A stretch of DNA of 64,000 nt from Humibacter sp049446075 (lineage in GTDB: Bacteria > Actinomycetota > Actinomycetes > Actinomycetales > Microbacteriaceae): the NCBI RefSeq assembly GCF_049446075.1, contig NZ_JBMSEB010000001.1, positions 2,480,001-2,544,000 on the forward strand. The letters run 5' to 3'. How positions within the stretch are numbered: the first letter of the stretch is position 1; the number at the start of each line of letters is the position of its first letter. Under the pieces are notes generated by a model. It was given only the letters and a program-made list of their open reading frames with translations. It did no database searches and was not told where the DNA came from. Shown one piece after another: positions 16,099-24,874 of this stretch. The position numbers and the translations under genes were made by a program.

Positions 16099-16959
16099 TC
16101 AGCTCGCCAGCGCGCCCAGTTGCACGAGGAACCAGATCGAGACCCCAGTGCCCGCTGCTAGCGCGGCGCCGCCCTCGATGATGCCTGCGAGGGCATAGCC
16201 GCGAGGGCGTCCGCCCAGGTAACTCGCGATGCCGAGGCCGATCGCGACGAACGCCGGCACCCACGCCAGCAGGCTCAGACCGGGAACGACCGCGAACACG
16301 GCGGCGACGATGCCGGCGATCATCGCGATCAATCCGAGTCGAGCCCTCCGATTGCCCGGTTGCGCGGGCGCAACGTCGCGGAGAGCCCAGCGGATGCTCG
16401 CGGCATCCGGCGCCTCGTAATAGGCGTCCTGATTCGGCTGGGCAGGACGGTAAGGCTGAGCGTCCTGGTAAGGCGGGGCACCTTGATATGACTGGCCGTC
16501 CTGTCCTTCATACCGCTGCTCCGCCTCCCCAGAGGGCGGAGGAGCCTGCACGTACGGTTGACCGGTTCGGCCGGATGGCTGCGGTGGTTGGGCGTATGAC
16601 TGCGCCGGCTCGACGTAGAACTGAGCGGGCTCCGCGGATGGCTGCACCGGCTCCGCAAAGAACGGGGCGGGCTCGGCGTAGCGCTGAGCAGGATCCGCGT
16701 ATGGTTCCCCGGCGTCGGCGTATGCGTCGGCATAGGACTCGGGTGCCAGCAGCGGAGTGGGCAGCAGGGGCGGCGAGGTGCGCCGCGGCCGGATGATCGT
16801 GGCCTCCTCCACCTCGTCGGGCGGCGCCGGCACGCTGATCGCAGGGGCTGCGCGGTGGGCCGCGCGGGAGATGCCGGTCCATTCGGTGCCCGACCAGTAC
16901 AGCTCCTCCGCGTCGTTCCACGGGTTCGGGTACCAACCCGCCGGAGAATCTGCAGCCAT
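16099..16959 (-). CDS. DUF2510 membrane protein with a Tyr/Pro/Glu/Ala repeat linker
   Basis: A 286-residue protein. It has an N-terminal DUF2510 domain (AGWYPNPWN...LYWSGTEWT, about 4-33), then a long low-complexity linker with repeats such as YAEPAPFFAEPVQ and YQDAQPYRP (about 75-185), and a C-terminal pair of strongly hydrophobic segments. Proteins of this layout are common in actinobacteria and of unknown function. The start is ATG 16959, seven bases from TAGGAT; a longer Arg-rich frame to 17007 was not used. It is divergent from the UDP-glucose dehydrogenase gene. Confidence 0.7.
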   Translation of the reverse strand: MAADSPAGWYPNPWNDAEELYWSGTEWTGISRAAHRAAPAISVPAPPDEVEEATIIRPRRTSPPLLPTPLLAPESYADAYADAGEPYADPAQRYAEPAPFFAEPVQPSAEPAQFYVEPAQSYAQPPQPSGRTGQPYVQAPPPSGEAEQRYEGQDGQSYQGAPPYQDAQPYRPAQPNQDAYYEAPDAASIRWALRDVAPAQPGNRRARLGLIAMIAGIVAAVFAVVPGLSLLAWVPAFVAIGLGIASYLGGRPRGYALAGIIEGGAALAAGTGVSIWFLVQLGALAS

Positions 16960-16966
16960 GCGACGA

Positions 16967-16972
16967 ATCCTA
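16967..16972 (-). promoter_or_regulatory. -10 box of the DUF2510 gene, leaderless type
   Basis: On the minus strand TAGGAT is followed by TCGTCGC and then ATG; no ribosome site is present. Confidence 0.5.
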
Positions 16973-17097
16973 AACCGCGCTCGGTGGCGAGCGGATGGCG
17001 TCCGCAAGCCCGCAGTGCAGGCATCCGTTCATTGCGGCGCGGTACGTTCGAGGCGAAACCCGACCTGCGACGCGAGCGACGACCGAGCGAGGAACAC

Positions 17098-18399
17098 ATG
17101 AGAATCTCCGTGACCGGATGCGGCTACCTCGGTGCCGTGCACGCCTCGGCCATGGCCCAGCTCGGGCACGACGTCGTCGGCATCGATGTGGACGTGCGCA
17201 AGGTCGAGCGCCTGTCGGCGGGCGAGCCGCCCATCTTCGAGCCAGGGCTGGCCGAGCTGCTCGCCGAGTCCATAGCATCCGGACGCCTGCGTTTCACGAC
17301 CGATCCGGCCGCGGCCGCAGATGCGACGGTGCATTTCATCGCCGTCGGCACTCCCCAGGCACACGACGGAAACGCCGCGGATCTGCGGTTCGTCGACGCC
17401 GCGGTGGATGCCCTGCTGCCGCATCTCGGCGCCGGCCACGTCGTGGTCGGCAAGAGCACTGTTCCGGTCGGTACCGCCGCCGGCCTCGCCGAGCGCATCG
17501 ATGCCACGGGCGCACGGCTGGTGTGGAACCCGGAATTCCTGCGCGAGGGCTACGCCGTGCACGACACGGTGGAACCCGACCGGCTGGTGTACGGGGTGGA
17601 GGCGGGGGACGAGGCATCCGTCGCCGCGCTCGATGAGGTCTACGCGCACGCGATCGGGCTCGGCACGCCGCGCATGGTCACCGACTTCGCGACGGCGGAA
17701 CTGGTGAAGGTCGCGGCCAACGCCTACCTCGCCACGAAGATCTCGTTCATCAACGCGATGGCCGAGATCGCAGAGGTGACGGGGGCAGACGTGACGCAGC
17801 TCGCGGATGCCCTCGGCCACGACACCCGCATCGGCCGCCGGTTCCTGAACGCCGGCGTCGGCTTCGGCGGCGGATGCCTGCCGAAGGACATCCGCGCCTT
17901 CACGGCGCGTGCCGAGGAGCTCGGGCGGGGGGAGTCGGTCGCCTTCCTCAAAGAGGTCGACGCCATCAATCTGCGCCGCAGGCACCGTGTGGTCGACCTG
18001 GCGACGGCCGAGCTGGGCGGATCGGTGGTCGGTCGCAAGGTCGCTGTGCTCGGCGTCACGTTCAAGCCGCACTCCGACGACGTGCGCGACTCGCCGGCGC
18101 TCGACGTGGCCGTTGCGCTCAAGGGACTGGGGGCCGACGTGGTGGCCGCCGACCCGCAGGGAGTGGCGAACGCGAGGGCGAGGCATCCGCAGCTGGAGTA
18201 CGCGGACGACACAACGGATGCCCTGCGCGGCGCCGACCTCCTCATCCTCGTCACGGAATGGCCGGAGTACACGGGCCTGGACCCGGTCGCCACGCGCGAG
18301 CTGGTGTCTGGAGCGATCGTCATCGACGGACGCAACGCGCTCGACCGCGATGCCTGGATGGCGGCTGGCTGGCGGTACCGCGGCATGGGGCGCAGCTGA
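17098..18399 (+). CDS. ugd: UDP-glucose 6-dehydrogenase
   Basis: A 433-residue enzyme oxidising UDP-glucose to UDP-glucuronate with two NAD. The NAD-binding motif GCGYLGAVHA lies at the N-terminus. GKSTVPVGT and NPEFLREG are conserved family blocks, Cys260 in GGGCLPKD is the catalytic thiol, and the C-terminal UDP-binding domain has GVTFKPHSDDVRDSP. ATG 17098 is preceded by GAGGAACAC. UDP-glucuronate would feed cell-surface glycans; no glycan genes are adjacent. Confidence 0.93.
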   Translation: MRISVTGCGYLGAVHASAMAQLGHDVVGIDVDVRKVERLSAGEPPIFEPGLAELLAESIASGRLRFTTDPAAAADATVHFIAVGTPQAHDGNAADLRFVDAAVDALLPHLGAGHVVVGKSTVPVGTAAGLAERIDATGARLVWNPEFLREGYAVHDTVEPDRLVYGVEAGDEASVAALDEVYAHAIGLGTPRMVTDFATAELVKVAANAYLATKISFINAMAEIAEVTGADVTQLADALGHDTRIGRRFLNAGVGFGGGCLPKDIRAFTARAEELGRGESVAFLKEVDAINLRRRHRVVDLATAELGGSVVGRKVAVLGVTFKPHSDDVRDSPALDVAVALKGLGADVVAADPQGVANARARHPQLEYADDTTDALRGADLLILVTEWPEYTGLDPVATRELVSGAIVIDGRNALDRDAWMAAGWRYRGMGRS

Positions 18400-18403
18400 G
18401 GGC

Positions 18404-18453
18404 GGGGTCTCGATACGCGTCGCCTGCGGCGGCGCTACTCGACTGGCGGTGGC
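18404..18453. repeat. Dispersed repeat copy 3 (degenerate)
   Basis: GGTCTCGATACGCGTCGCC followed by GGCGGCGCTACTCGACTGG is a diverged form of the GTTTCGATACG...CTACTCAACC repeat. The arms GCGTCGCC and GGCGGCGC can form a hairpin. It lies between ugd and the esterase gene. Confidence 0.65.
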
Positions 18454-18465
18454 GCTCCGGCCCAA

Positions 18466-18471
18466 TATCCT
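18466..18471 (+). promoter_or_regulatory. -10 box of the CE7 esterase gene, leaderless type
   Basis: TATCCT is followed by TGACCCC and ATG 18479. No Shine-Dalgarno sequence is present. Confidence 0.5.
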
Positions 18472-18478
18472 TGACCCC

Positions 18479-19441
18479 ATGTTCACCGACCTCCCAGAAC
18501 ACGAACTGCGTACGTACACGAGCGACCAGCGCGAGCCAGACGACTTCGACGCCTTCTGGACCGAGACGCTCGACGACGCCCGCTCCTTCCCGCTCGACGT
18601 CGTTCTGACCCCGGTCGAAACGGCGCTCACGACCATCGACCTCTTCGACGTCATGTTCAACGGCTTCCACGGGCAGCGGATCAAGGCGTGGCTGCGGGTG
18701 CCGGCGGCGGCGTCGGGGCCGCTGCCTGCGATCGTGCAGTACCAGGGGTACGGCGGCGGACGCGGCCACGCTCTCGAGAACCTGCTGTGGGCATCCGCCG
18801 GCTACGCCCACCTCATGATGGACACCCGCGGGCAGGGCTCGACCTGGGGGCTAGGCGACACGGCCGACCCGGACGGCAGCGGTCCGGCGTACCCGGGAGT
18901 CATGACGAGGGGCATCGAGAGCCCGCATACGTACTACTACCGTCGCCTGTTCACGGATGCCGTGCGGGCCGTCGAGGCGGCTCGCTCGCTCGACGTCGTG
19001 GATGCGGACAGGGTCGTCGTGGCCGGCGGGAGCCAGGGCGGAGGCATCACGCTCGCGGTCGCCGGACTGGTGCCCGATCTCGCGGCCGCGTTCCCGCGGG
19101 TTCCGTTCCTGTGCGACTTTCCCCGAGCATCCGTGATCACCGACGACTTTCCCTACAAGGAGATCGGCAAGTACCTCGCCGTGCACCGTGACCGGGTCGG
19201 CACCGTGCACTCCGTGCTGAGCTACTTCGACGGCGTCAACTTCGCCAAGCGCGCAACCGCGCCAGCGTGGTTTTCGACGGCGCTGATGGATGCCGTCTGC
19301 CCGCCTTCGACCGTGTTCGGCGCGTTCAATGCATACGCGGGCGCATCCAAGGAGATCGTCGTCTGGCCGTACAACGGTCACGAGGGCGGCGCGTTCGAAG
19401 ACGACGTGCGCATGCTCGCGACGCTGCGCGAGCTGTTCTGA
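18479..19441 (+). CDS. axeA: CE7 acetyl esterase (acetylxylan esterase / cephalosporin-C deacetylase type)
   Basis: A 320-residue alpha/beta hydrolase of carbohydrate esterase family 7, removing acetyl groups from xylo-oligosaccharides or other small acetylated compounds. Family motifs are QYQGYGGGRG (the RGQ-type oxyanion region is MDTRGQGSTWG), the nucleophile Ser in GGSQGGG, Asp in LMDAVCPP and His in NGHEGG. No signal peptide, so it acts inside the cell on imported oligosaccharides. It appears monocistronic. Confidence 0.9.
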   Translation: MFTDLPEHELRTYTSDQREPDDFDAFWTETLDDARSFPLDVVLTPVETALTTIDLFDVMFNGFHGQRIKAWLRVPAAASGPLPAIVQYQGYGGGRGHALENLLWASAGYAHLMMDTRGQGSTWGLGDTADPDGSGPAYPGVMTRGIESPHTYYYRRLFTDAVRAVEAARSLDVVDADRVVVAGGSQGGGITLAVAGLVPDLAAAFPRVPFLCDFPRASVITDDFPYKEIGKYLAVHRDRVGTVHSVLSYFDGVNFAKRATAPAWFSTALMDAVCPPSTVFGAFNAYAGASKEIVVWPYNGHEGGAFEDDVRMLATLRELF

Positions 19442-19471
19442 CCGCGCGACTGCGCTATCGGTTCGATCGCA

Positions 19472-20236
19472 CTATCCGTTCGATTGGGCGTGCACGGGCG
19501 CCGCGAGCAGCACTGCGCCTGTGGCGGTAGCCCGCAGCTCGACGCGCTGGATGTCGCTCACCGGGATCGCCGTCGAACCGCTCGTGCGCACCACGTCGCC
19601 CGGGCCGGCGTACCACGTGGCCACCTGATCGGTCGTGCCGTCCTTGGCCACCGCCCAGAGGGCATACTCCCACCTGGTCGTGCCGCCGGCCTTCGGAGAC
19701 CAGCTCGAGTCGGCGTTCCAGTCGCAAACCATGCCGATCGACGTGCCCCACTTCTTGGCGGTCAGCGTGATGCTCGCCGTGAGTGGGCTTGTCGACTCGG
19801 ATGTCGTCCCCACCGGCTGCAGGCTCGTCGCGAAGGATGCCGCGGGCGGTTCGCTCACCATCGAGGGCACCACCAGCGCGATCACGGCCGCGATGGCAGC
19901 CGCCCCGACGAGGGCAGCCGCCAGCGACCGGCGCCGCATCCTGCGACGTCGCCGCACCCGGTGCAGGAGCGAGGGCATGAGGTCGGGAACCTGGGGCTGC
20001 TCGTTGTCGAGCAGCTCGATCGCCTCGTCGCGAGACAGCGTGCCGAGCAGGCCGGGCATGCCGGCCAACTCGCGGATCGATTCCGAGCAGATCGGGCACA
20101 CCCCGAGGTGCTCCTCATACGCTCGACGCTCTGCTGGGGAGAGCGCGCCGAGCACGTAGGCGGCGTCCCACTCGGCGAAACGTTCGTGGTCTTCGCGCAG
20201 GTTGTCCGCGCTGTTGCGCGTGTCGCGATCGTTCAT
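19472..20236 (-). CDS. Anti-sigma factor (RskA family) with zinc-binding motif
   Basis: A 254-residue single-pass membrane protein. The N-terminal cytoplasmic part carries the ZAS signature His43-x3-Cys47-x2-Cys50 (EEHLGVCPIC), which binds the partner sigma factor. A membrane segment at about 104-126 follows an Arg-rich stretch, and the exported C-terminal part resembles the RskA anti-sigma-K domain. ATG 20236 overlaps the stop of the sigma gene by four bases (ATGA), so the pair is cotranscribed and coupled. An extracytoplasmic signal would release the sigma factor, probably through proteolysis. Confidence 0.88.
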   Translation of the reverse strand: MNDRDTRNSADNLREDHERFAEWDAAYVLGALSPAERRAYEEHLGVCPICSESIRELAGMPGLLGTLSRDEAIELLDNEQPQVPDLMPSLLHRVRRRRRMRRRSLAAALVGAAAIAAVIALVVPSMVSEPPAASFATSLQPVGTTSESTSPLTASITLTAKKWGTSIGMVCDWNADSSWSPKAGGTTRWEYALWAVAKDGTTDQVATWYAGPGDVVRTSGSTAIPVSDIQRVELRATATGAVLLAAPVHAQSNG

Positions 20237-20739
20237 CGGGTCACCCCCTTCTCCTGCAGTGCGAGGCGTAGCGCTCGCAGTCCGTAGTGCATCCTCGACT
20301 TGACAGTGCCTTCTGGTATCCCCAGCTCTCTGGCGATCTCGGCCGTCGAACGGCCCGCGTAGTACGCGTGAACGATGACGGCGCGGTGCTCGTGCGACAA
20401 CGTCGAGAGGGCATCGGCGACGAGCCACGCGTCGAGGCGGGCATCCGTCTCGTCAGGGGTCGGGGCATCCGGAAGAACATCAGTCGTCACTTCGTGGTTG
20501 TGTCTGGCGCTCCGCACGCCGTCGATCACGAGGTTGCGAGCTACCGTGAACAGCCAGGCGCGAGCGGATGTCTCGCTCTGGTCGAGCACGCTCGGCTTGC
20601 GCCAGGCGCGCAGCAGCGTCTCCTGCACGATGTCGTCGGCCTGAGCCCTGTCGCCCGTGAGAGACACCACGTAGCGCCAGAGCGCCGGCGCATGCTCGTC
20701 GTGAAGGGCACGAAGCAATGCCGCATCGTCGGCGGTCAT
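20233..20739 (-). CDS. ECF-type RNA polymerase sigma factor
   Basis: A 168-residue sigma-70 family member. Region 2 lies at about 12-80 (DIVQETLLRAW, ARAWLFTVARNLVID) and region 4 at about 108-160 (STAEIARELGIPEGTVKSRMHYGLRAL). ATG 20739 has GAAGGGAGACGAC before it; frames further upstream pass through the intergenic repeat and are not coding. It forms an operon with the RskA-type anti-sigma. It resembles the SigK/SigL group; target promoters are unknown. Confidence 0.92.
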   Translation of the reverse strand: MTADDAALLRALHDEHAPALWRYVVSLTGDRAQADDIVQETLLRAWRKPSVLDQSETSARAWLFTVARNLVIDGVRSARHNHEVTTDVLPDAPTPDETDARLDAWLVADALSTLSHEHRAVIVHAYYAGRSTAEIARELGIPEGTVKSRMHYGLRALRLALQEKGVTR

Positions 20740-20847
20740 GTCGTCTCCCTTCCGCGGCTCACTGCTGGCTGCGCCTGCTCTCTCAGTGTGCGCGCTCGGT
20801 GTTACCGAGAACACGAGCCAGGTGCCGCCGTGGTTCATCCGGGACGT

Positions 20848-20971
20848 CGGGTTTCGATAGGGCAGGCGCACCGTTGGTTGAGTAGCGACGCGCAGCGTCG
20901 CGTATCGAAACCACGAACGGGCAGTGGGGTTTCGATACGCCCGCTGGCGCGGGCTACTCAACCCGCGGTGG
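20848..20971. repeat. Dispersed repeat copy 4 (two units, head to head)
   Basis: One unit runs GTTGGTTGAGTAGCGACGCG...GCGTATCGAAACC (20873-20912) and the second, inverted, GGTTTCGATACGCC...GGGCTACTCAACC (20928-20963). Each has an internal GC-rich hairpin. It fills most of the gap between the sigma factor gene start and the end of lldD. Confidence 0.85.
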
Positions 20972-20980
20972 CGGCGGGCG

Positions 20981-22321
20981 CTACTTGCTCACGGCCTTCG
21001 CCTTGCTCGCATTACCGGTGCCCGAGCGGGCGCGGGATGCCGAGGTTCGCGTGCGGGAGGCCGAGGCATCCGCTGCTTCCGTTGCAGCGCGCGAAACGGG
21101 CACGAGCCGGGTCAGCTGTGTGACGTGCGAAGGGTTCAACTCTTCGAGGCTCGAGACGCCAAGCAGTCGCATGGTGCGACGGAGCTGGGTCGCCAGGATG
21201 TCGATGGTCTTGTCCACGCCCTCGCGTCCGCCGGCCATGAGTCCGTAGAGGTAGGCGCGGCCGACGAGCGTGAACTTCGCGCCGAGCGCGACGGATGCCA
21301 CGATGTCTGCACCGTTCATGATGCCGGTGTCGACCATGACGGTGGCGTCCTTGCCCACCTCGCGCACGACATCCGGAAGCAGGCGGAACGGCACGGGAGC
21401 CCGGTCGAGCTGCCGCCCGCCGTGGTTCGACAGCACGATGCCGTCGACCCCGACGTCGATCAGGCGCTTCGAGTCCTCGACGTTCTGAACGCCCTTGATG
21501 ACGATCTTTCCCGGCCACATGCTGCGGATGGTGGCGAGGTCGTCGTAGCTGATCGTCGGGTCCATGGCTGCGTCGAGAAGGTCGCCCACGGTGCCGCCAG
21601 TGGACGACAGCGATGCGAATTCCAGCGGCGGAGTCGTGAGGAAGTCGACCCACCACCACGGGCGCGGGATGGCGTCGACGATCGTGCGCAGTGTGAGCTG
21701 CGGCGGAATGGAGAAGCCGTTGCGCTTGTCGCGCAGCCGGGCACCTGCGATAGGTGTGTCGACCGTGAACATCAGAGTGTCGAAGCCCGCAGCCGCCGCC
21801 CGGCGCGTCAGCCCGTAGGAGATCTCCCGGTCCCGCATCACGTAGAGCTGGAACCAGTTGCGACCGTTCGGGTTCGCGGCCTTGACGTCTTCGATCGAGG
21901 TCGTGCCGAGCGTCGACAGCGTGAACGGGATGCCTGCGGCACCGGCCGCGGACGCGCCCGCCGTCTCGCCTTCGGTCTGCATCAGCCTGGTGAAGCCGGT
22001 CGGTGCGATTCCGAACGGCAGGGCCGAGGGGCCGCCGAGGATCTCGCACGTCGTGTCGACGTCGACGGCCGGACGAAGGATGTCCGGGTGGAACTCCACG
22101 TCCTGGAACGCCTGGCGCGCGCGGGCAAGGCCGATCTCGCCCTCTGCCGATCCGTCTGTGTAGTCGAACGCGGCCTTCGGGGTGCGGCGCTTGGCGATCG
22201 TGCGCAGGTCTTCGATCGTGTACGCGGCATCCAGCCTGCGCTTCTTCAGATTGAACTCGGGCTTCTTGAACTGCATCAGGGCCGCCAGTTCACGCACCTG
22301 CGGCAGCTGCCTCTTCACCAT
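20981..22321 (-). CDS. lldD: FMN-dependent L-lactate dehydrogenase / alpha-hydroxyacid oxidase
   Basis: A 446-residue FMN enzyme that oxidises L-lactate (or another L-2-hydroxyacid) to pyruvate, feeding the quinone pool. The FMN barrel shows PFGIAPTGFTRL, FTVDTPIAGAR, GKIVIKGV and the active-site SNHGGRQLD. A 45-residue Ala/Ser/Arg-rich tail is not part of the family core. ATG 22321 follows GAGGAG with 9-base spacing. It lies 40 bases downstream of the GntR gene on the same strand, so it is most likely cotranscribed with and controlled by it. Confidence 0.88.
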   Translation of the reverse strand: MVKRQLPQVRELAALMQFKKPEFNLKKRRLDAAYTIEDLRTIAKRRTPKAAFDYTDGSAEGEIGLARARQAFQDVEFHPDILRPAVDVDTTCEILGGPSALPFGIAPTGFTRLMQTEGETAGASAAGAAGIPFTLSTLGTTSIEDVKAANPNGRNWFQLYVMRDREISYGLTRRAAAAGFDTLMFTVDTPIAGARLRDKRNGFSIPPQLTLRTIVDAIPRPWWWVDFLTTPPLEFASLSSTGGTVGDLLDAAMDPTISYDDLATIRSMWPGKIVIKGVQNVEDSKRLIDVGVDGIVLSNHGGRQLDRAPVPFRLLPDVVREVGKDATVMVDTGIMNGADIVASVALGAKFTLVGRAYLYGLMAGGREGVDKTIDILATQLRRTMRLLGVSSLEELNPSHVTQLTRLVPVSRAATEAADASASRTRTSASRARSGTGNASKAKAVSK

Positions 22322-22361
22322 GTTCTCGTTCTCCTCGGTGGTCTGTTGGTCGGATGCGTCG

Positions 22362-23126
22362 TCACGCGATGCGGGACTCGGCGTAGTACCCGGCGACGTG
22401 CGCGCGAACGCGGCGGGCGGCATCCGTTGCGTCGCTGTCCCGGATGGCCTGCACGATGCCCCGGTGCTCGGCGCGGAGCCGCGCGGATGTCGCCCACCAC
22501 GACGGCAGGTTCGGTACCGCCTGTAGCACGTAGCCCTCGATCGAGTCGCGCAGGCCGGCCATGGTGGCGCTGAGTACCGTGTTTCCGGATGCCTCGGCCA
22601 GTGCCACATGGAACCGCGCGTCGAGCGCGAGGAACTCGGCGGGCTCGAGCCCTGGCACGTCCATGGCGTCGAGCAGTGCGGATGCCCTGTGCAAGCCTGC
22701 CTCGGCCGCTGCGCCGTCGTCGTGCGCGGTGGCGGCGGCGAGATGTGCGGCGATGGCCGGCTCGACGACCAGCCGCGCCTCGACGACGTCGGCGACGGGG
22801 AAGCCGTGCGCCGCCACGTGCAACCGCATCACTGCGCTCATCCCGCCGTCGGGAGAGGCGACGATGATGGCGCCGGCGTTCGGTCCGCTCCCGGTCGCCG
22901 TTCGGACCAGCCCGAGCACCTCGAGCACGCGGATCGCTTCGCGCACCGACGACCTCGCGACGCCGAGATCGGCGGCCAGCTGACGTTCGGGCGGAAGGTG
23001 ATCGCCCGGTCGCAGCTCACCGCTCAGCAGACGGGACTCGATGTGCTCGAGCGCAACGCGCCACGCGCGGGCCGTTGGAGGGGGCGCGGACTTGGCAGCT
23101 TGGTCCGCTTCACCATCCAGCGCCAT
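22362..23126 (-). CDS. lldR: FadR-subfamily GntR regulator, probable lactate regulator
   Basis: A 254-residue repressor. It has an N-terminal winged helix (PPERQLAADLGVARSSVREAIRVLE) and a C-terminal all-helical FCD effector domain with the usual metal-binding pattern (LDARFHVALAEASGN; LRAEHRGIVQAI). A perfect FadR-type palindrome lies 9 bases before the start codon. Because lldD follows in the same operon, L-lactate is the likely inducer; the gene name is by context only. Confidence 0.82.
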   Translation of the reverse strand: MALDGEADQAAKSAPPPTARAWRVALEHIESRLLSGELRPGDHLPPERQLAADLGVARSSVREAIRVLEVLGLVRTATGSGPNAGAIIVASPDGGMSAVMRLHVAAHGFPVADVVEARLVVEPAIAAHLAAATAHDDGAAAEAGLHRASALLDAMDVPGLEPAEFLALDARFHVALAEASGNTVLSATMAGLRDSIEGYVLQAVPNLPSWWATSARLRAEHRGIVQAIRDSDATDAARRVRAHVAGYYAESRIA

Positions 23127-23135
23127 GTCACCCCC

Positions 23136-23150
23136 TGTGGTCTGACCACA
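23136..23150. promoter_or_regulatory. Operator of the FadR-type regulator
   Basis: TGTGGTCTGACCACA is a perfect palindrome whose core TGGTnnnACCA matches the TnGTnnnACnA consensus of FadR/LldR-type GntR proteins. On the minus strand a TACTCT -10-like box ends at 23153, so the operator covers the predicted transcription start and would give autorepression of the regulator-lldD operon. Confidence 0.7.
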
Positions 23151-23364
23151 GAAGAGTACCAGACAGGGGCCACCGTGACCGAGCCGGCGGCGGCCCCGCC
23201 GCATGACCTCGCATGACTTCGCGGAATGCTTGGGCTGCTCAGGCGTTGCATCGTAGAGACGTCACCGGCGACGCATCCGCTCAGGCGCCGGTGGCAGCGA
23301 TCCCGTTGGATCCCCTCGTTTCGATGGCCCGCCGCGGGCGCCGTCCGACTACCAAGGAGAAACC

Positions 23365-24327
23365 ATGTCTGCACCGCGAACCCGCATCGGCTCATCGGAC
23401 CTCGAGGTCTTCCCGCTGTCGCTCGGCGGCAATGTGTTCGGCTGGACGGCCGACGAACAACACTCCTTCGCGGTGCTCGACGGCTACGCGGATGCCGGCG
23501 GCAACTTCATCGACACCGCCGACGGCTACTCGGCCTGGGTGCCAGGCAATCACGGCGGCGAGAGCGAGCGCGTGATCGGACGCTGGCTGGCGCATCGCTC
23601 CGACCGCGACCAGTTCGTGATCGCGACGAAGGTGAGCACGCATCCCGAGTTCAAGGGCCTCGCTCCTGCCAACATCAAGGCTGCGGCGGATGCCTCGCTC
23701 GGCCGTCTGCAGGTCGACCACCTCGACCTGTACTACGCCCACTTCGACGACACGACCATTCCGATCGCCGACACCGTCGGCGCCCTGTCGGAGCTCGTGG
23801 ACGCCGGCAAGGTGCGCGCGATCGGCATCTCGAACTACAGCCCTGAGCGCATCGACGAGTGGTTCGACGCGACGGAGCGCAACGGGCTGCACCGCGCGGT
23901 CGCCCTGCAGCCGCACTACAACCTGGTCGAGCGCGACTTCGAGAGCGGGCTGCGGGAGCGTGCGAAGCGCTTCGGCCTCGGTGTTGTTCCCTACTACGCA
24001 CTCGCGAGCGGATTCCTCACGGGCAAGTACCGCGAGGGCGTCGATGTCGACAGCCCGCGGGCGGGCGGCGCCGCGAAGTACCTCGACGAGCGGGGCAGCC
24101 GCGTGCTCGCGACGCTCGACGAGGTGGCAGAGGCGCACGGGGCATCCGTCGCCGCGGTGGCTCTCGCCTGGTTGCGCGAGCAGCCGACCGTGGTGGCACC
24201 GCTGGCGAGCGCACGCACCGTCGAGCAACTGCCCTCGCTGATCGAGTCGGTCGCGCTGCAGCTGACCGACGACGAGGTGGCCGCGCTGAGCGAGGCATCC
24301 GCCGTCGAGGAGGACGCCGCAGCCTAG
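23365..24327 (+). CDS. Aldo/keto reductase
   Basis: A 320-residue NADPH-dependent aldo/keto reductase with the TIM-barrel tetrad: Asp and Tyr in FIDTADGYS, Lys in IATKV, His in LDLYYAHFD. It reduces aldehydes or ketones; the substrate is unknown. AAGGAG precedes the ATG. The stop overlaps the convergent DUF1622 gene by four bases. It resembles the YajO/general stress group in length. Confidence 0.88.
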   Translation: MSAPRTRIGSSDLEVFPLSLGGNVFGWTADEQHSFAVLDGYADAGGNFIDTADGYSAWVPGNHGGESERVIGRWLAHRSDRDQFVIATKVSTHPEFKGLAPANIKAAADASLGRLQVDHLDLYYAHFDDTTIPIADTVGALSELVDAGKVRAIGISNYSPERIDEWFDATERNGLHRAVALQPHYNLVERDFESGLRERAKRFGLGVVPYYALASGFLTGKYREGVDVDSPRAGGAAKYLDERGSRVLATLDEVAEAHGASVAAVALAWLREQPTVVAPLASARTVEQLPSLIESVALQLTDDEVAALSEASAVEEDAAA

Positions 24328-24740
24328 CGCCCGGCTTCGCGTCCGTCGGTGACGGGCCCGGCCTGACCGGTGCCCGTCCCGGCTGCCGCTGCGCCGAGAT
24401 TGCGCTTCTGCCACGGCCAGGCGCCGGAGATCTCGAGCTCGAGCGACCAGCTCAGGAACGTTCGGATGAGCACGATGCCCGCGAGCACCGCGACCGACTC
24501 GAGCGTCGGCGTTATGGCGACCGTGCGGATGATGTCGGCCGCCACGAGCAGTTCGAGCCCGAGCAGGATCGCGCGGCCCAGCTGCCGGCGGAAGGTGCGA
24601 TAGACGTCTGGATCGCGCCGTCGCAGTCCGGGAACGGTCAGCGCTCCCGCGGCGACGGCCCCGATCACGATGACCGCGACTCCGACCGCATCGATCACTT
24701 TTCCGACGGTCTCGATGATCTCCGCGAACAGCACAGGCAC
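24324..24740 (-). CDS. DUF1622 family membrane protein
   Basis: A 138-residue protein with three hydrophobic segments (about 11-37, 52-70 and 77-93) and the family blocks RRQLGRAILLGLELLVAADIIRT and VLIRTFLSWSLELE. The function is unknown. The GTG start at 24740 follows GGAACGAG. It converges on the aldo/keto reductase gene. Confidence 0.8.
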   Translation of the reverse strand: MPVLFAEIIETVGKVIDAVGVAVIVIGAVAAGALTVPGLRRRDPDVYRTFRRQLGRAILLGLELLVAADIIRTVAITPTLESVAVLAGIVLIRTFLSWSLELEISGAWPWQKRNLGAAAAGTGTGQAGPVTDGREAGR

Positions 24741-24874
24741 CTCGTTCCGCTCTGCGCCGCGGCCTCGTGCGCTGGCCGAACACCAATCGCGGTGGTTGCG
24801 GACTCTACCGTGCTGGCCGGCCTGCCGTGGTGAGGCGCACCCACCCGACTCATGACCGCCGGCCGGATCGGCGT

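Noticed and set aside
1831..20971. Repeats taken as a CRISPR array
   Set aside because: The copies lie kilobases apart, are palindromic, have no regular spacers and no cas genes nearby.
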